A stretch of 10,415 bases of DNA, taken from a bacterium (GTDB lineage Bacteria; BMS3Abin14). Position numbers and translations under genes: made by a program. Below the pieces are notes generated by a model. That model searched no databases. It was given only the letters and a program-made list of their open reading frames with translations, and had not been told where the DNA came from. This document shows positions 1 to 6,776 of this stretch, one piece after another. How positions within the stretch are numbered: position 1 is the first letter of the stretch; every line of letters begins with the position of its first letter. The DNA is taken from positions 1 to 10,415 of the forward strand of contig JARGFV010000091.1 of NCBI GenBank assembly GCA_029210545.1, written 5' to 3'.

Positions 1-164
1 AAAGTCCAATCCGGGACTTTTCGCTCCACGGAAAGGGAAAAGCGTCGTTTTCCCTTTCCTCACAAATCAATGACTTAGGGTGTGGGTCATTGATTTGAGC
101 GCCCCGCGCGGGGCGCGTTGATGGACTTTTTGCGAGTCCATCAACTTTTAACCGCATCGCGGTT
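1..164. repeat. Multi-hairpin intergenic repeat element (right part and flank)
   Basis: Six inverted repeats follow each other almost without gaps. Arms are 1-7/14-20 (7 bp), 30-41/48-59 (12 bp, loop GCGTCG), 63-74/86-97 (12 bp), 99-116 (an 18-base perfect palindrome of G and C), 117-127/135-145 (11 bp, loop TTTTGCG) and 150-155/159-164 (6 bp). The first 60 bases recur exactly at 10354-10413. The sequence GGACTTTTTGCGA at 123-135 is the inverse of TCGCAAAAAGTCC at 10348-10360. A full element would therefore be about 141 bp with 13-14 bp terminal inverted repeats, like a MITE. No protein is encoded. The pairing and repeat identity are seen directly; the element boundaries and mobility are inference. 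Confidence 0.8.
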
Positions 165-342
165 GGTATGAGGTAGCGTTCCGGACCTATAAGGGCAACC
201 GCTTCAGGACGGGACATGGCGGATTTCCGCAGGGGTTTGTCTTGGTGTCGGTCTACTGGATCGGGTAGATCGCCGCAGGTTCAGACGCGACAAAGTGAGT
301 GACACCTGTTTAGCGTCACCCGATGTGCTTGTCAACCTCTAT
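165..342. other. Non-coding, structure-rich stretch between the repeat element and the GGDEF gene
   Basis: No convincing gene is present. Several pairings are visible on the + strand: GCGGTTG at 159-165 with CAACCGC at 196-202, GCGG/CCGC at 219-230, a 7-bp hairpin at 250-256/265-271, and GGTGTC at 244-249 with GACACC at 301-306 enclosing it. The 159-165 strand is shared with the last hairpin of the upstream repeat, so the two folds exclude each other. I do not recognise a known RNA family. It could be an undescribed structured RNA, the rest of a longer repeat, or chance pairing. No clear terminator follows the GGDEF gene, which ends at 343. Confidence 0.35.
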
Positions 343-1320
343 TTATTTGACGTGACAGGCATCGCCCCCCTGCCTGCGGGCCTCCATGAGGGCGTCATCG
401 ACCCTGCTGATAAGGGCCTTCTCCCCTTCGGCGCTGTACATGGAAAGACCGATACTCAGGGTCGTGGGGGGATCACTCGGGATGGGCAGCCTGTTTTTGG
501 CCTCGATGATCCTCTCGGCGATCTCACGGGCAGCCTTCTCTTCCTCCCCTACAAGGAGCACATGCCACTTTGACCCTACCCGGCACGGCACGTCCAGGCT
601 GCACACCTCGCCATCGATGATATCCGATATGGCCATGAGAAATTCATCTCCCTTGAGGTGACCGTACATGGCGTTGTACTCCTTGAATTTGTTGAGACGG
701 ATATCCATGAGGGCTATTTTGGAATCCAGTTTTTCAGCTCTTTGCACCTCCCTGTGGAGCTCCTCGTGCCAGAACTTGAAGGTGTAAAGCCCTGTCATGG
801 GGTCGATATTGGATAAGGAAAGGACCTTGTCGCCGAGGCTGCCATGGTCCAGGACCAGGGTACACAGGTTGGCCAGGTCCCTTATGATCGTTTCACGATC
901 TTTTGCAAAGCCGTCCGGATCACCGCTGGAAAGGTACATGAACCCCACCTGCTTGCCGCGGATCCCCATGGGCATGGCCAGGAGGGAGGCAAATGTGTGC
1001 TCGAATGTATAGCCAGGGCTCCCGGCACGCTCGTCCTCGCTGGTCATGATGAAGCTGGTGGTGGCGCCTGCCATCTCCCTGATCAGCCCCTCGAAGGGGC
1101 CGGAGTGAAACTTTTTGACAAATTCATTGCTCCACCCCTTGGCGTTGACGACCTTGAAGGTGCCGGCCCGCCCATCCACCAGGATGATGGCCACGGCCAG
1201 GCAATCAAAGGAATCCTTGATGCCCTGGAGGGCAAGGCTCAGGATCTCCTCGCTGGTAAGGGATGAATCAACTTTTTCGAGGATCCCCCGGATCAGGTCC
1301 AGTTCGTTTGTCGAATTCAC
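343..1320 (-). CDS. GAF domain protein with degenerate (probably inactive) GGDEF domain
   Basis: A 325-residue cytoplasmic signalling protein without membrane segments. Residues about 10-160 resemble a GAF-type sensor fold. Residues about 170-320 are a GGDEF-family domain, shown by DPMTGLYTFKFW (173-184) and FKEYN..YGHLKGDEFL (212-228). The catalytic signature is lost: the GGDEF site reads GSKWH (249-253), the two Asp normally four and two residues before the Phe are Arg208 and Asn210, and the usual ND is NA (216-217). Diguanylate cyclase activity is therefore unlikely; it may bind a nucleotide, act as a receiver, or serve as a scaffold. The start is GTG at 1320 with AGGAGG six bases upstream. 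A promoter lies at 1442-1471. It runs in the same direction as coaE but has its own promoter and a 180-base gap. Family assignment is firm; biological role unknown. Confidence 0.85.
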   Translation of the reverse strand: MNSTNELDLIRGILEKVDSSLTSEEILSLALQGIKDSFDCLAVAIILVDGRAGTFKVVNAKGWSNEFVKKFHSGPFEGLIREMAGATTSFIMTSEDERAGSPGYTFEHTFASLLAMPMGIRGKQVGFMYLSSGDPDGFAKDRETIIRDLANLCTLVLDHGSLGDKVLSLSNIDPMTGLYTFKFWHEELHREVQRAEKLDSKIALMDIRLNKFKEYNAMYGHLKGDEFLMAISDIIDGEVCSLDVPCRVGSKWHVLLVGEEEKAAREIAERIIEAKNRLPIPSDPPTTLSIGLSMYSAEGEKALISRVDDALMEARRQGGDACHVK

Positions 1321-1441
1321 AGCCTGCCTCCTTTCCGATCAGAAACATGAGTGAAAAACAGATGCGTCCGCACAATGCTGGTGATCACGTCGAGCGAAGA
1401 TGGCATGCGGTTGCAAGAAAGGTGCATCCGATTATGCTGAA

Positions 1442-1471
1442 ATTATAGCAGAAAGCCGGGCGACCAACCAA
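1442..1471 (-). promoter_or_regulatory. Predicted sigma70-type promoter for the GAF/GGDEF gene
   Basis: On the minus strand there is a perfect -10 TATAAT (1442-1447) preceded after 18 bases by TTGGTT (1466-1471). It lies about 120 bases upstream of the GTG start, between coaE and the GGDEF gene. Confidence 0.55.
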
Positions 1472-1500
1472 CCGGAAGGTCTGTCAGCCTGCCCCATACG

Positions 1501-2094
1501 CTAAACCATCTGGTCGAGCACGGACCGGACCTGGGACCTTGTCTTCCCCACGGGGCCGCTGTTCTCAACGATCCAGGAAGCGACACGCTCCCTCTCCCGG
1601 TCGTCTGCCTGGTGGGCCATGCGCAAAGCCGCCTCGTCGCGAGTATACCTGCCAGACCTTACGAGGCGGTCCATACGCACATCTTCAGGGGCCGTCACCA
1701 GGACGACACCGTCGTAGTGCCCTGCTCGATCCCCCTCCGCCAGCAGGGGAACCTCCACCACAACCACCGCGCCGGGGTCTTTCCTCAGAAGTTCCCTCAC
1801 GACCTTGTCCTCCGCTTCCCTGATCAGGGGATGCAGGATCGATTCCAGCTTTTCACGCCGGGATGGGTCAGAGAAAACGTGACCGGCCATCTTTTTTCTA
1901 TCCATTTGACCTTCCGGAGTAAAAAAGCTGTCTCCAAAGGCCTCCCGGACCATCCGGGACCCTCTCGTCCCGGGTTGGATCACCCGTCGGGCGATCTCGT
2001 CGGTGTCGACACCCTTGGCCCCGAACTCCTCGAAGATCTCACGAACCGTGGACTTGCCGGACCCCAGACCTCCGGTGATGGCGATCACCGGCAC
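1501..2094 (-). CDS. coaE: Dephospho-CoA kinase
   Basis: A P-loop kinase that phosphorylates the ribose 3'-OH of dephospho-CoA with ATP, the last step of coenzyme A synthesis in the cytoplasm. The Walker A motif GGLGSGKST is at residues 8-16. The family motifs DTDEIARRV..PG and EVPLLAEG follow in the right order. At about 197 residues it has the normal length. I chose GTG at 2094, giving VPVIAITGG, the usual short lead into the P-loop. A TTG at 2118 also keeps the frame open, but it lies inside a 7-base repeat array (2107-2134) and would add residues absent from the family; no strong ribosome site settles the matter. It is divergent from bioY. Function is near certain, exact start moderately so. 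Confidence 0.93.
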   Translation of the reverse strand: MPVIAITGGLGSGKSTVREIFEEFGAKGVDTDEIARRVIQPGTRGSRMVREAFGDSFFTPEGQMDRKKMAGHVFSDPSRREKLESILHPLIREAEDKVVRELLRKDPGAVVVVEVPLLAEGDRAGHYDGVVLVTAPEDVRMDRLVRSGRYTRDEAALRMAHQADDRERERVASWIVENSGPVGKTRSQVRSVLDQMV

Positions 2095-2106
2095 GGCGAA
2101 TACCAG

Positions 2107-2134
2107 TCCAAAGACCAAAGACCAATGGCCAAAG
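2107..2134 (-). repeat. Heptamer repeat array A (4 units)
   Basis: Read on the minus strand it is CTTTGGC, CATTGGT, CTTTGGT, CTTTGGA in exact 7-base phase. It lies at the 5' edge of coaE and is one of five such arrays in this window, all in gaps outside the atp operon. Confidence 0.6.
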
Positions 2135-2176
2135 TAAAGGTCAAACCTATTGGAACCGCAACTTTTTGCATAACCC

Positions 2177-2197
2177 CTTTGGGCCTTGGGCCTTGGG
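2177..2197 (+). repeat. Heptamer repeat array B (3 units)
   Basis: CTTTGGG, CCTTGGG, CCTTGGG in 7-base phase, in the gap between the divergent genes coaE and bioY. It is related to arrays at 2107, 3541, 3776 and 3910. Confidence 0.55.
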
Positions 2198-2277
2198 CTG
2201 CACTATTTTTCTGGACTTCATGTCGCCCCCATATTAGATTACCAACCAACTCAAATCAATCAGTCATGGAGAAGCGC

Positions 2278-2823
2278 ATGACCCGGTCCAGAACGAAAGA
2301 CATCGTGCTCGTGGCCCTGACCGTGGCCCTGACGACAGCGGGAGCCTACCTGAGGCTGCCCATCGGGCTTGTTCCCATCAGCCTTCAGACCCTTTTCGTC
2401 CTGCTGTCCGGCGCCATTCTCGGTCCCTGGGTGGGCGCTGCCGCCATGGCGAGCTACATCGTGCTGGGGCTCTCCGGCCTTCCCCTGTTCACCGGCGGCG
2501 GCGGACCTCAATATATCCTGTCACCCACCTTTGGCTTTCTCCTCTCCTTTCCCCTGGCCTCGATGGTGGTGGGTCTCATCATCCCTCCGGACGGCCGATA
2601 CGGGACTTTCCGCAGACTGGTGGCCCTTGTTTCCGGTACCCTTGTCATTTATCTGGTAGGGGTCCCGTGGCTGGGGCTGAACCTCCATATCGTTCAGGAG
2701 AAGAATCTGGGTGCCGGGACCCTGATGATGATGGGGATGGTGCCATTTCTTCCGGGCGATCTGCTCAAGGTGGTCTTCGCGACCCTGCTTATCGAGCCGG
2801 TCCGTCGGGCCCTCCCTGGCTGA
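2278..2823 (+). CDS. bioY: Biotin transporter BioY (ECF S component)
   Basis: Integral membrane protein that binds biotin; it works alone or with the energy-coupling EcfA/EcfT module. The 181 residues are almost wholly hydrophobic, with about six helices. BioY hallmarks are clear: LVPISLQTLFVLLSGAILGP (31-50), GLPLFTGGGG (67-76), SPTFGFLLSFP (82-92) and FLPGDLLK (157-164). I chose ATG at 2278, with GGAG six bases upstream; ATG at 2266 in the same frame would add four residues and has no such site. No bioMN/ecfAT or biotin synthesis gene is visible, so it may use a shared energizing module or be part of a biotin scavenging strategy. A weak promoter may exist before it (TGGACT, 17 bases, TAGATT), and I saw no clear BirA operator. 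The 3' end overlaps a possible Cys-rich ORF on the other strand. Confidence 0.93.
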   Translation: MTRSRTKDIVLVALTVALTTAGAYLRLPIGLVPISLQTLFVLLSGAILGPWVGAAAMASYIVLGLSGLPLFTGGGGPQYILSPTFGFLLSFPLASMVVGLIIPPDGRYGTFRRLVALVSGTLVIYLVGVPWLGLNLHIVQEKNLGAGTLMMMGMVPFLPGDLLKVVFATLLIEPVRRALPG

Positions 2824-2944
2824 AGAGCCTTGGAGCGCTCCCCCACACGCCGTCTGCCGCTTTCGATACCGTCTCGAACACCTTTTCATTGACGTACCCG
2901 CAGACGCCGCACGGTTGGCAACCGCAGCCGGAACAGCTACCCAC
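2789..2944 (-). CDS. Possible Cys-rich miniprotein, unrecognised
   Basis: A short ORF of about 51 residues whose N-terminus reads GSCSGCGCQPCGVCGYVNEK, giving the spacing C-x2-C-x-C-x2-C-x2-C. Five Cys so closely set suggest binding of a metal or an Fe-S cluster. The rest (VFETVSKAADGVWG and onward) is soluble and has no known motif. Start candidates are GTG at 2944, with GAGGGG five bases upstream (preferred), and GTG at 2950. The last 35 bases overlap the 3' end of bioY, tail to tail, so the C-terminal part is constrained by bioY and may not be meaningful. Upstream in the same frame are TGA (2954-2956), another TGA (2966-2968) and TAA (2993-2995), then the ORF at 2993-3091. It may be a real small protein, a decayed remnant, or chance. 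Confidence 0.35.
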   Translation of the reverse strand: MGSCSGCGCQPCGVCGYVNEKVFETVSKAADGVWGSAPRLFSQGGPDGPAR

Positions 2945-2992
2945 CCGCACCCCTCACCCCGGCGATCACTCCCGGATGCAGACCTCACCCTT

Positions 2993-3091
2993 TTAAAACG
3001 TCCAGGTAACGAACCCGCTTCCCAGCATCCGTCCCCAGAGGGGTATTTCGCCTTCCCGGAAAAGAGCTGACCTCAACTCATCGCAGTCCAC
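2993..3091 (-). CDS. Possible 32-residue ORF, unrecognised
   Basis: GTG at 3091 is preceded by AAGGAG (3100-3105) at 8 bases, the best ribosome site in this gap. It would encode MDCDELRSALFREGEIPLWG followed by RMLGSGFVTWTF, 32 residues with a natural-looking composition. It overlaps the last 14 bases of the membrane protein gene upstream, suggesting translational coupling. It is in the same frame as the Cys-rich ORF at 2789-2944, separated from it by three stop codons over about 50 bases. I do not recognise a family. It could be the head of a gene broken by point changes, with the Cys-rich ORF as its tail. Confidence 0.3.
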   Translation of the reverse strand: MDCDELRSALFREGEIPLWGRMLGSGFVTWTF

Positions 3092-3350
3092 CGGGGGGTC
3101 TCCTTGTATATTGACCGTCGAATAAGGCGTCGTCGAAGAAAAGATAGATCTCTGACAGGAACCCGGTGTGGTAGTTCACCAGGATAAGAAAGATAAGGGA
3201 CACGATCATGGTCATGTAGAAGATCACGGTAGCCTCAGCCCGGCCGGCCTCGATCCTGGGAGCCAGGAACCGGTGCACGAACAGCCACACCAGGGTGCCC
3301 AGGAAGGCGAGATAAAGGATGAAAAACCCGAAGGTTAGAAAATATAGCAT
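3078..3350 (-). CDS. Small two-helix membrane protein, unrecognised
   Basis: Ninety residues with two strongly hydrophobic segments, about 2-25 (LYFLTFGFFILYLAFLGTLV...) and 42-59 (VIFYMTMIVSLIFLILVN), joined by a basic and acidic linker that holds RFLAPRIEAGRAEA. A Phe/Asp-rich stretch (SEIYLFFDDALFDG) and a basic tail follow. The sequence does not look like an antisense shadow: hydrophobic runs and charged linkers are well ordered. ATG at 3350 is the first possible start since a TGA lies two codons before it; no good ribosome site is visible, so translation may be coupled to something upstream. I cannot name the family. It may form a unit with the two short ORFs downstream. Confidence 0.6.
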   Translation of the reverse strand: MLYFLTFGFFILYLAFLGTLVWLFVHRFLAPRIEAGRAEATVIFYMTMIVSLIFLILVNYHTGFLSEIYLFFDDALFDGQYTRRPPGGLR

Positions 3351-3440
3351 CGGTCAGTGGCCAGGAAGATTCCCTTGAGAGTCAGAAAGCCGTTAAGGGT
3401 CATAACGATTCAGGATATGAAGGAGAAGGGGGAAGGTCAA

Positions 3441-3476
3441 GTAATAGTAATGGTAATGGTAATAGTAATGGTAATG
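3441..3476. repeat. Perfect 18-bp tandem duplication built of hexamers
   Basis: GTAATAGTAATGGTAATG occurs twice in a row, that is six GTAATR hexamers. It lies in the gap between the tRNA terminator and the small membrane protein gene. Such a tract is likely to vary in length by slippage. Confidence 0.85.
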
Positions 3477-3540
3477 GTCGAACAACAATGATCTGGGGTC
3501 TGGGGTCCGTGCGGAAGGCAGTCGGAACCTGTTTCCCCAC

Positions 3541-3575
3541 TCTGGATATTGGACTCTGGACTCTGGACTTCCGAC
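3541..3575 (+). repeat. Heptamer repeat array C (5 units)
   Basis: TCTGGAT, ATTGGAC, TCTGGAC, TCTGGAC, TTCCGAC in 7-base phase. Its last unit runs into the outer arm of the hairpin that ends the tRNA-Pro gene. Confidence 0.65.
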
Positions 3576-3625
3576 CAGAAAAAAAGGGGCCCGGCACAAA
3601 GCCGGGCCTTTTGTTTTCTGGTCGG
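3571..3625 (-). terminator. Terminator hairpin of tRNA-Pro, extended to include the tRNA 3' end
   Basis: On the minus strand GGCCCGGC, loop TTTGT, GCCGGGCC, then CC and seven T form a normal intrinsic terminator. Outside this core CCGACCAGAAAA and TTTTCTGGTCGG also pair, giving 25-base arms (3601-3625 and 3571-3595) with 22 matched positions around a 5-base loop. The outer arm is the last seven bases of the tRNA, including CCA. Confidence 0.8.
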
Positions 3626-3695
3626 GATGGCGAGATTTGAACTCGCGGCCTCATGGTCCCGAACCATGCGCGCTACCAAGCTGCGCCACATCCCG
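3619..3695 (-). tRNA. tRNA-Pro (anticodon CGG)
   Basis: A 77-base cloverleaf with encoded CCA. The acceptor stem is CGGGATG/CATCCCG with discriminator A. The D arm is GCGC-AGCTTGGTA-GCGC. The anticodon arm is CATGG-TTCGGGA-CCATG, so the anticodon is CGG and reads CCG (Pro). The T arm is GCGAG-TTCAAAT-CTCGC. The C at position 1 and the GGCGCAG D region fit proline tRNAs. It stands alone, with its own promoter and terminator. Confidence 0.96.
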
Positions 3696-3724
3696 TAATG
3701 CTGTTCTTCGTGAAACAGACGCCT

Positions 3725-3752
3725 ATTATAGGCACCAGACTTTAAATGTCAA
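3725..3752 (-). promoter_or_regulatory. Consensus sigma70-type promoter for tRNA-Pro
   Basis: On the minus strand a perfect TTGACA (3747-3752), 16 bases, and a perfect TATAAT (3725-3730). Transcription would begin near 3718, about 23 bases before the mature tRNA. It matches the strong constitutive promoters expected for stable RNA. Confidence 0.85.
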
Positions 3753-3775
3753 AGGGAGAGAGATGATAAAAACAG

Positions 3776-3803
3776 ATCCAAGATCCAAGATCTAATATCC
3801 AAG
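3776..3803 (-). repeat. Heptamer repeat array D (4 units)
   Basis: On the minus strand CTTGGAT, ATTAGAT, CTTGGAT, CTTGGAT in 7-base phase. It lies just upstream of the tRNA promoter, in the gap between atpC and tRNA-Pro. Confidence 0.6.
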
Positions 3804-3873
3804 AAGAATGAGCGGGTTCGCCATGTGGCACCCCATTAAAAACAATTGAAAACAATGGGTTGTAAACACAGCC

Positions 3874-3909
3874 CAAAAAGAAAGAGCGCTTTTCGCAAGG
3901 CGCCCTTTT
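3874..3909 (-). terminator. Intrinsic terminator of the atp operon
   Basis: On the minus strand AAAGGGCGC pairs with GCGCTCTTT (nine pairs, one G-T) around a 10-base loop and is followed by CTTTTT. It starts about 35 bases after the atpC stop codon, where the operon should end. Confidence 0.7.
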
Positions 3910-3937
3910 CCTGGATCCTGGATTTTGGTTCTTGGAC
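3910..3937 (+). repeat. Heptamer repeat array E (4 units)
   Basis: CCTGGAT, CCTGGAT, TTTGGTT, CTTGGAC in 7-base phase. It lies between the atpC stop and the terminator hairpin, so it is transcribed as part of the atp 3' untranslated region. Confidence 0.6.
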
Positions 3938-3943
3938 TCGCCT

Positions 3944-4360
3944 CTATTTTTTTCCAGCCACCTGGACCCTTATCACTGCTTTTTCCAGGCGGACCTTGGC
4001 CCTCTCGTAATCCGGGTCGTCCTTGCCGGCGGTGAGCATCTTCTCGGCCTCTTCCAGAGCCATGCGCGCCCGGTTCACATCGATCTCGGTGGCCCTTTCG
4101 GCGGCCTCCACCAGGACCTTGACGCTGCCTCCTGTCACCTCCACGTATCCCCAGGAGACAGCCAGGTGCTCAGCCTTGCCCCCGGTACGGTAGACGAGTT
4201 CCCCCACCTTGAGGGTGGTGAGGAACGGGATGTGCCCCTCGAGGACTCCGAACTCCCCTTCGATACCGGGAAGGACGACCTCGTCCACCTCTTCCGAGAC
4301 GACGACTCTTTCCGGCGTGACGATCTCGAGCATAATCTTTCCGCTGGTAGCTTCTGCCAT
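3944..4360 (-). CDS. atpC: ATP synthase F1 epsilon subunit
   Basis: Part of the central stalk, at the foot of gamma on the c ring; it couples rotation and can inhibit ATP hydrolysis. The 138 residues are the usual length. The N-terminal beta-sandwich carries LEIVTPERVV (11-20) and GEFGVLEGHIPFLTTLK (35-51). The C-terminal part from about residue 88 is a two-helix domain rich in Glu, Arg and Ala. It holds IDVNRA at 93-98, which fits the I(L)DxxRA motif linked to ATP binding by epsilon in some Bacillus enzymes. ATG at 4360 lies 12 bases after atpD. It is the last gene of the operon, followed by the terminator at 3874-3909. Confidence 0.97.
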   Translation of the reverse strand: MAEATSGKIMLEIVTPERVVVSEEVDEVVLPGIEGEFGVLEGHIPFLTTLKVGELVYRTGGKAEHLAVSWGYVEVTGGSVKVLVEAAERATEIDVNRARMALEEAEKMLTAGKDDPDYERAKVRLEKAVIRVQVAGKK

Positions 4361-4372
4361 GGTCTAGTCCGA

Positions 4373-5857
<1,485 letters not shown>

Positions 5858-5868
5858 CTACGGCCGGC

Positions 5869-6726
5869 TTATTTCATCGCTTCCTTGCCGCTGACAACCT
5901 CGATGAGCTCGGTGGTTATCGCAGCCTGGCGTGTCCTGTTGAACAGGAGGGTCAGCTTGTCGATCATCTCCTCGGCGTTCTTGCTCGCCGCCTCCATGGC
6001 GGTCATCCGGGCACCGTGCTCGCTGGCTATCGACTCCAGGAAGACCCTGTATACCTGGACGTTGATGTGCCGCGGCAGGAGCTCTTTTAGAAGGACTTCC
6101 TCGGAGGGCTCGAAGGTGTATTCCACCGCGTTGACCTCTTCCGTGATGTCCATGGGCTTGATGGGCAGCAGCTGCTCCACGATGACCTTCTGCTGGATAG
6201 CCGACTTGAACTCGTTATAGACCATGAAGACCTGGTCGAACTCCTCGCTGAGGTAGTTTTCAACCATGTCGTTTCCGATGGCGGCAGCGTGCGAGAACGA
6301 GATGTCGGAAAGGATGTTCAGGGACACTTTCCGGATTTTTCTATCCCGGCGCTTGAAGTAATCGGAAGCCTTCCGGCCGACGAGGTGGAGGGTGAACTCC
6401 CAGTTCGGGTGCTCATTCATGAACCGCTCGGCCCGCCGGATGATGTTGGAGTTGAACGCTCCGCAAAGCCCCCGATCGGAGGTCACCACCAGCAGGTCCA
6501 CCTTTTTCGGCTCCCTTGTAACGAGGAGAGGGTGGGCCTGGGGGTTGGTTCTCAGGGCGAGGCTCGAAAGAACCTCCAGCATCTTGTGAGCATAGGGCCG
6601 CGACGCCAGGATGGCTTCCTGGGCACGGCGAAGCCTTGATGCCGCCACCATCTTCATGGCCTTGGTGATCTGCTCGGTGTTCTTGACCGACGTGATCCGC
6701 CGCTTGATATCCCTCAGGGTGCTCAT
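5869..6726 (-). CDS. atpG: ATP synthase F1 gamma subunit
   Basis: The rotating shaft inside the alpha3beta3 ring. The 285 residues match the family. The N-terminal helix reads MSTLRDIKRRITSVKNTEQI and continues TKAMKMVAASRLRRAQ, a hallmark. The middle Rossmann-like domain has VTSDRGLCGAFNSNI. The C-terminal helix has ARMTAMEAASKNAEEMIDKL and ends in a QAAITTELIEVVSG block, also conserved. No insert like the redox loop of plant chloroplasts is present. ATG at 6726 is about 50 bases after atpA; AAGGAG is upstream but at 14 bases, a long spacing. Confidence 0.97.
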   Translation of the reverse strand: MSTLRDIKRRITSVKNTEQITKAMKMVAASRLRRAQEAILASRPYAHKMLEVLSSLALRTNPQAHPLLVTREPKKVDLLVVTSDRGLCGAFNSNIIRRAERFMNEHPNWEFTLHLVGRKASDYFKRRDRKIRKVSLNILSDISFSHAAAIGNDMVENYLSEEFDQVFMVYNEFKSAIQQKVIVEQLLPIKPMDITEEVNAVEYTFEPSEEVLLKELLPRHINVQVYRVFLESIASEHGARMTAMEAASKNAEEMIDKLTLLFNRTRQAAITTELIEVVSGKEAMK

Positions 6727-6776
6727 GTGTTGTCTCTGTTCTCCTTAGGGTCGAAGTCTTCCGCTCGCTCTGCTCA

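Noticed and set aside
1-164. CRISPR array or integron attC sites
   Set aside because: The hairpins differ in sequence, there are no regularly spaced direct repeats or spacers, no cas or integrase gene, and no attC core sites (GTTRRRY/RYYYAAC) in the right arrangement.
216-302. A 28-residue + strand ORF (MADFRRGLSW...)
   Set aside because: No good ribosome site, no recognisable feature, and the stretch is better explained by base pairing.
1612-2823. A 403-codon open frame on + that contains bioY at its end
   Set aside because: Its first two thirds are antisense to coaE and read through the gap without protein-like features; bioY starts at 2278 with its own ribosome site.
2521-2988. A 155-codon minus-strand frame through the bioY 3' half
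   Set aside because: Antisense to conserved bioY; composition (Gln, Arg, Gly, His runs) is typical of a shadow. The Cys-rich ORF is in a different frame.
3335-3403. A 22-residue minus-strand ORF overlapping the start of the membrane protein gene
   Set aside because: It could be a coupling leader, but it has no ribosome site and no other support.
3619-3695. Integration (att) site at the tRNA-Pro 3' end
   Set aside because: The tRNA 3' end is repeated only as an inverted copy next to its terminator; no direct repeat, integrase or island is visible.
3832-3859. Imperfect palindrome CCCATT...CAATTG...AATGGG
   Set aside because: Short arms and AT-rich filler; the proper terminator of the atp operon lies beside it at 3874-3909.
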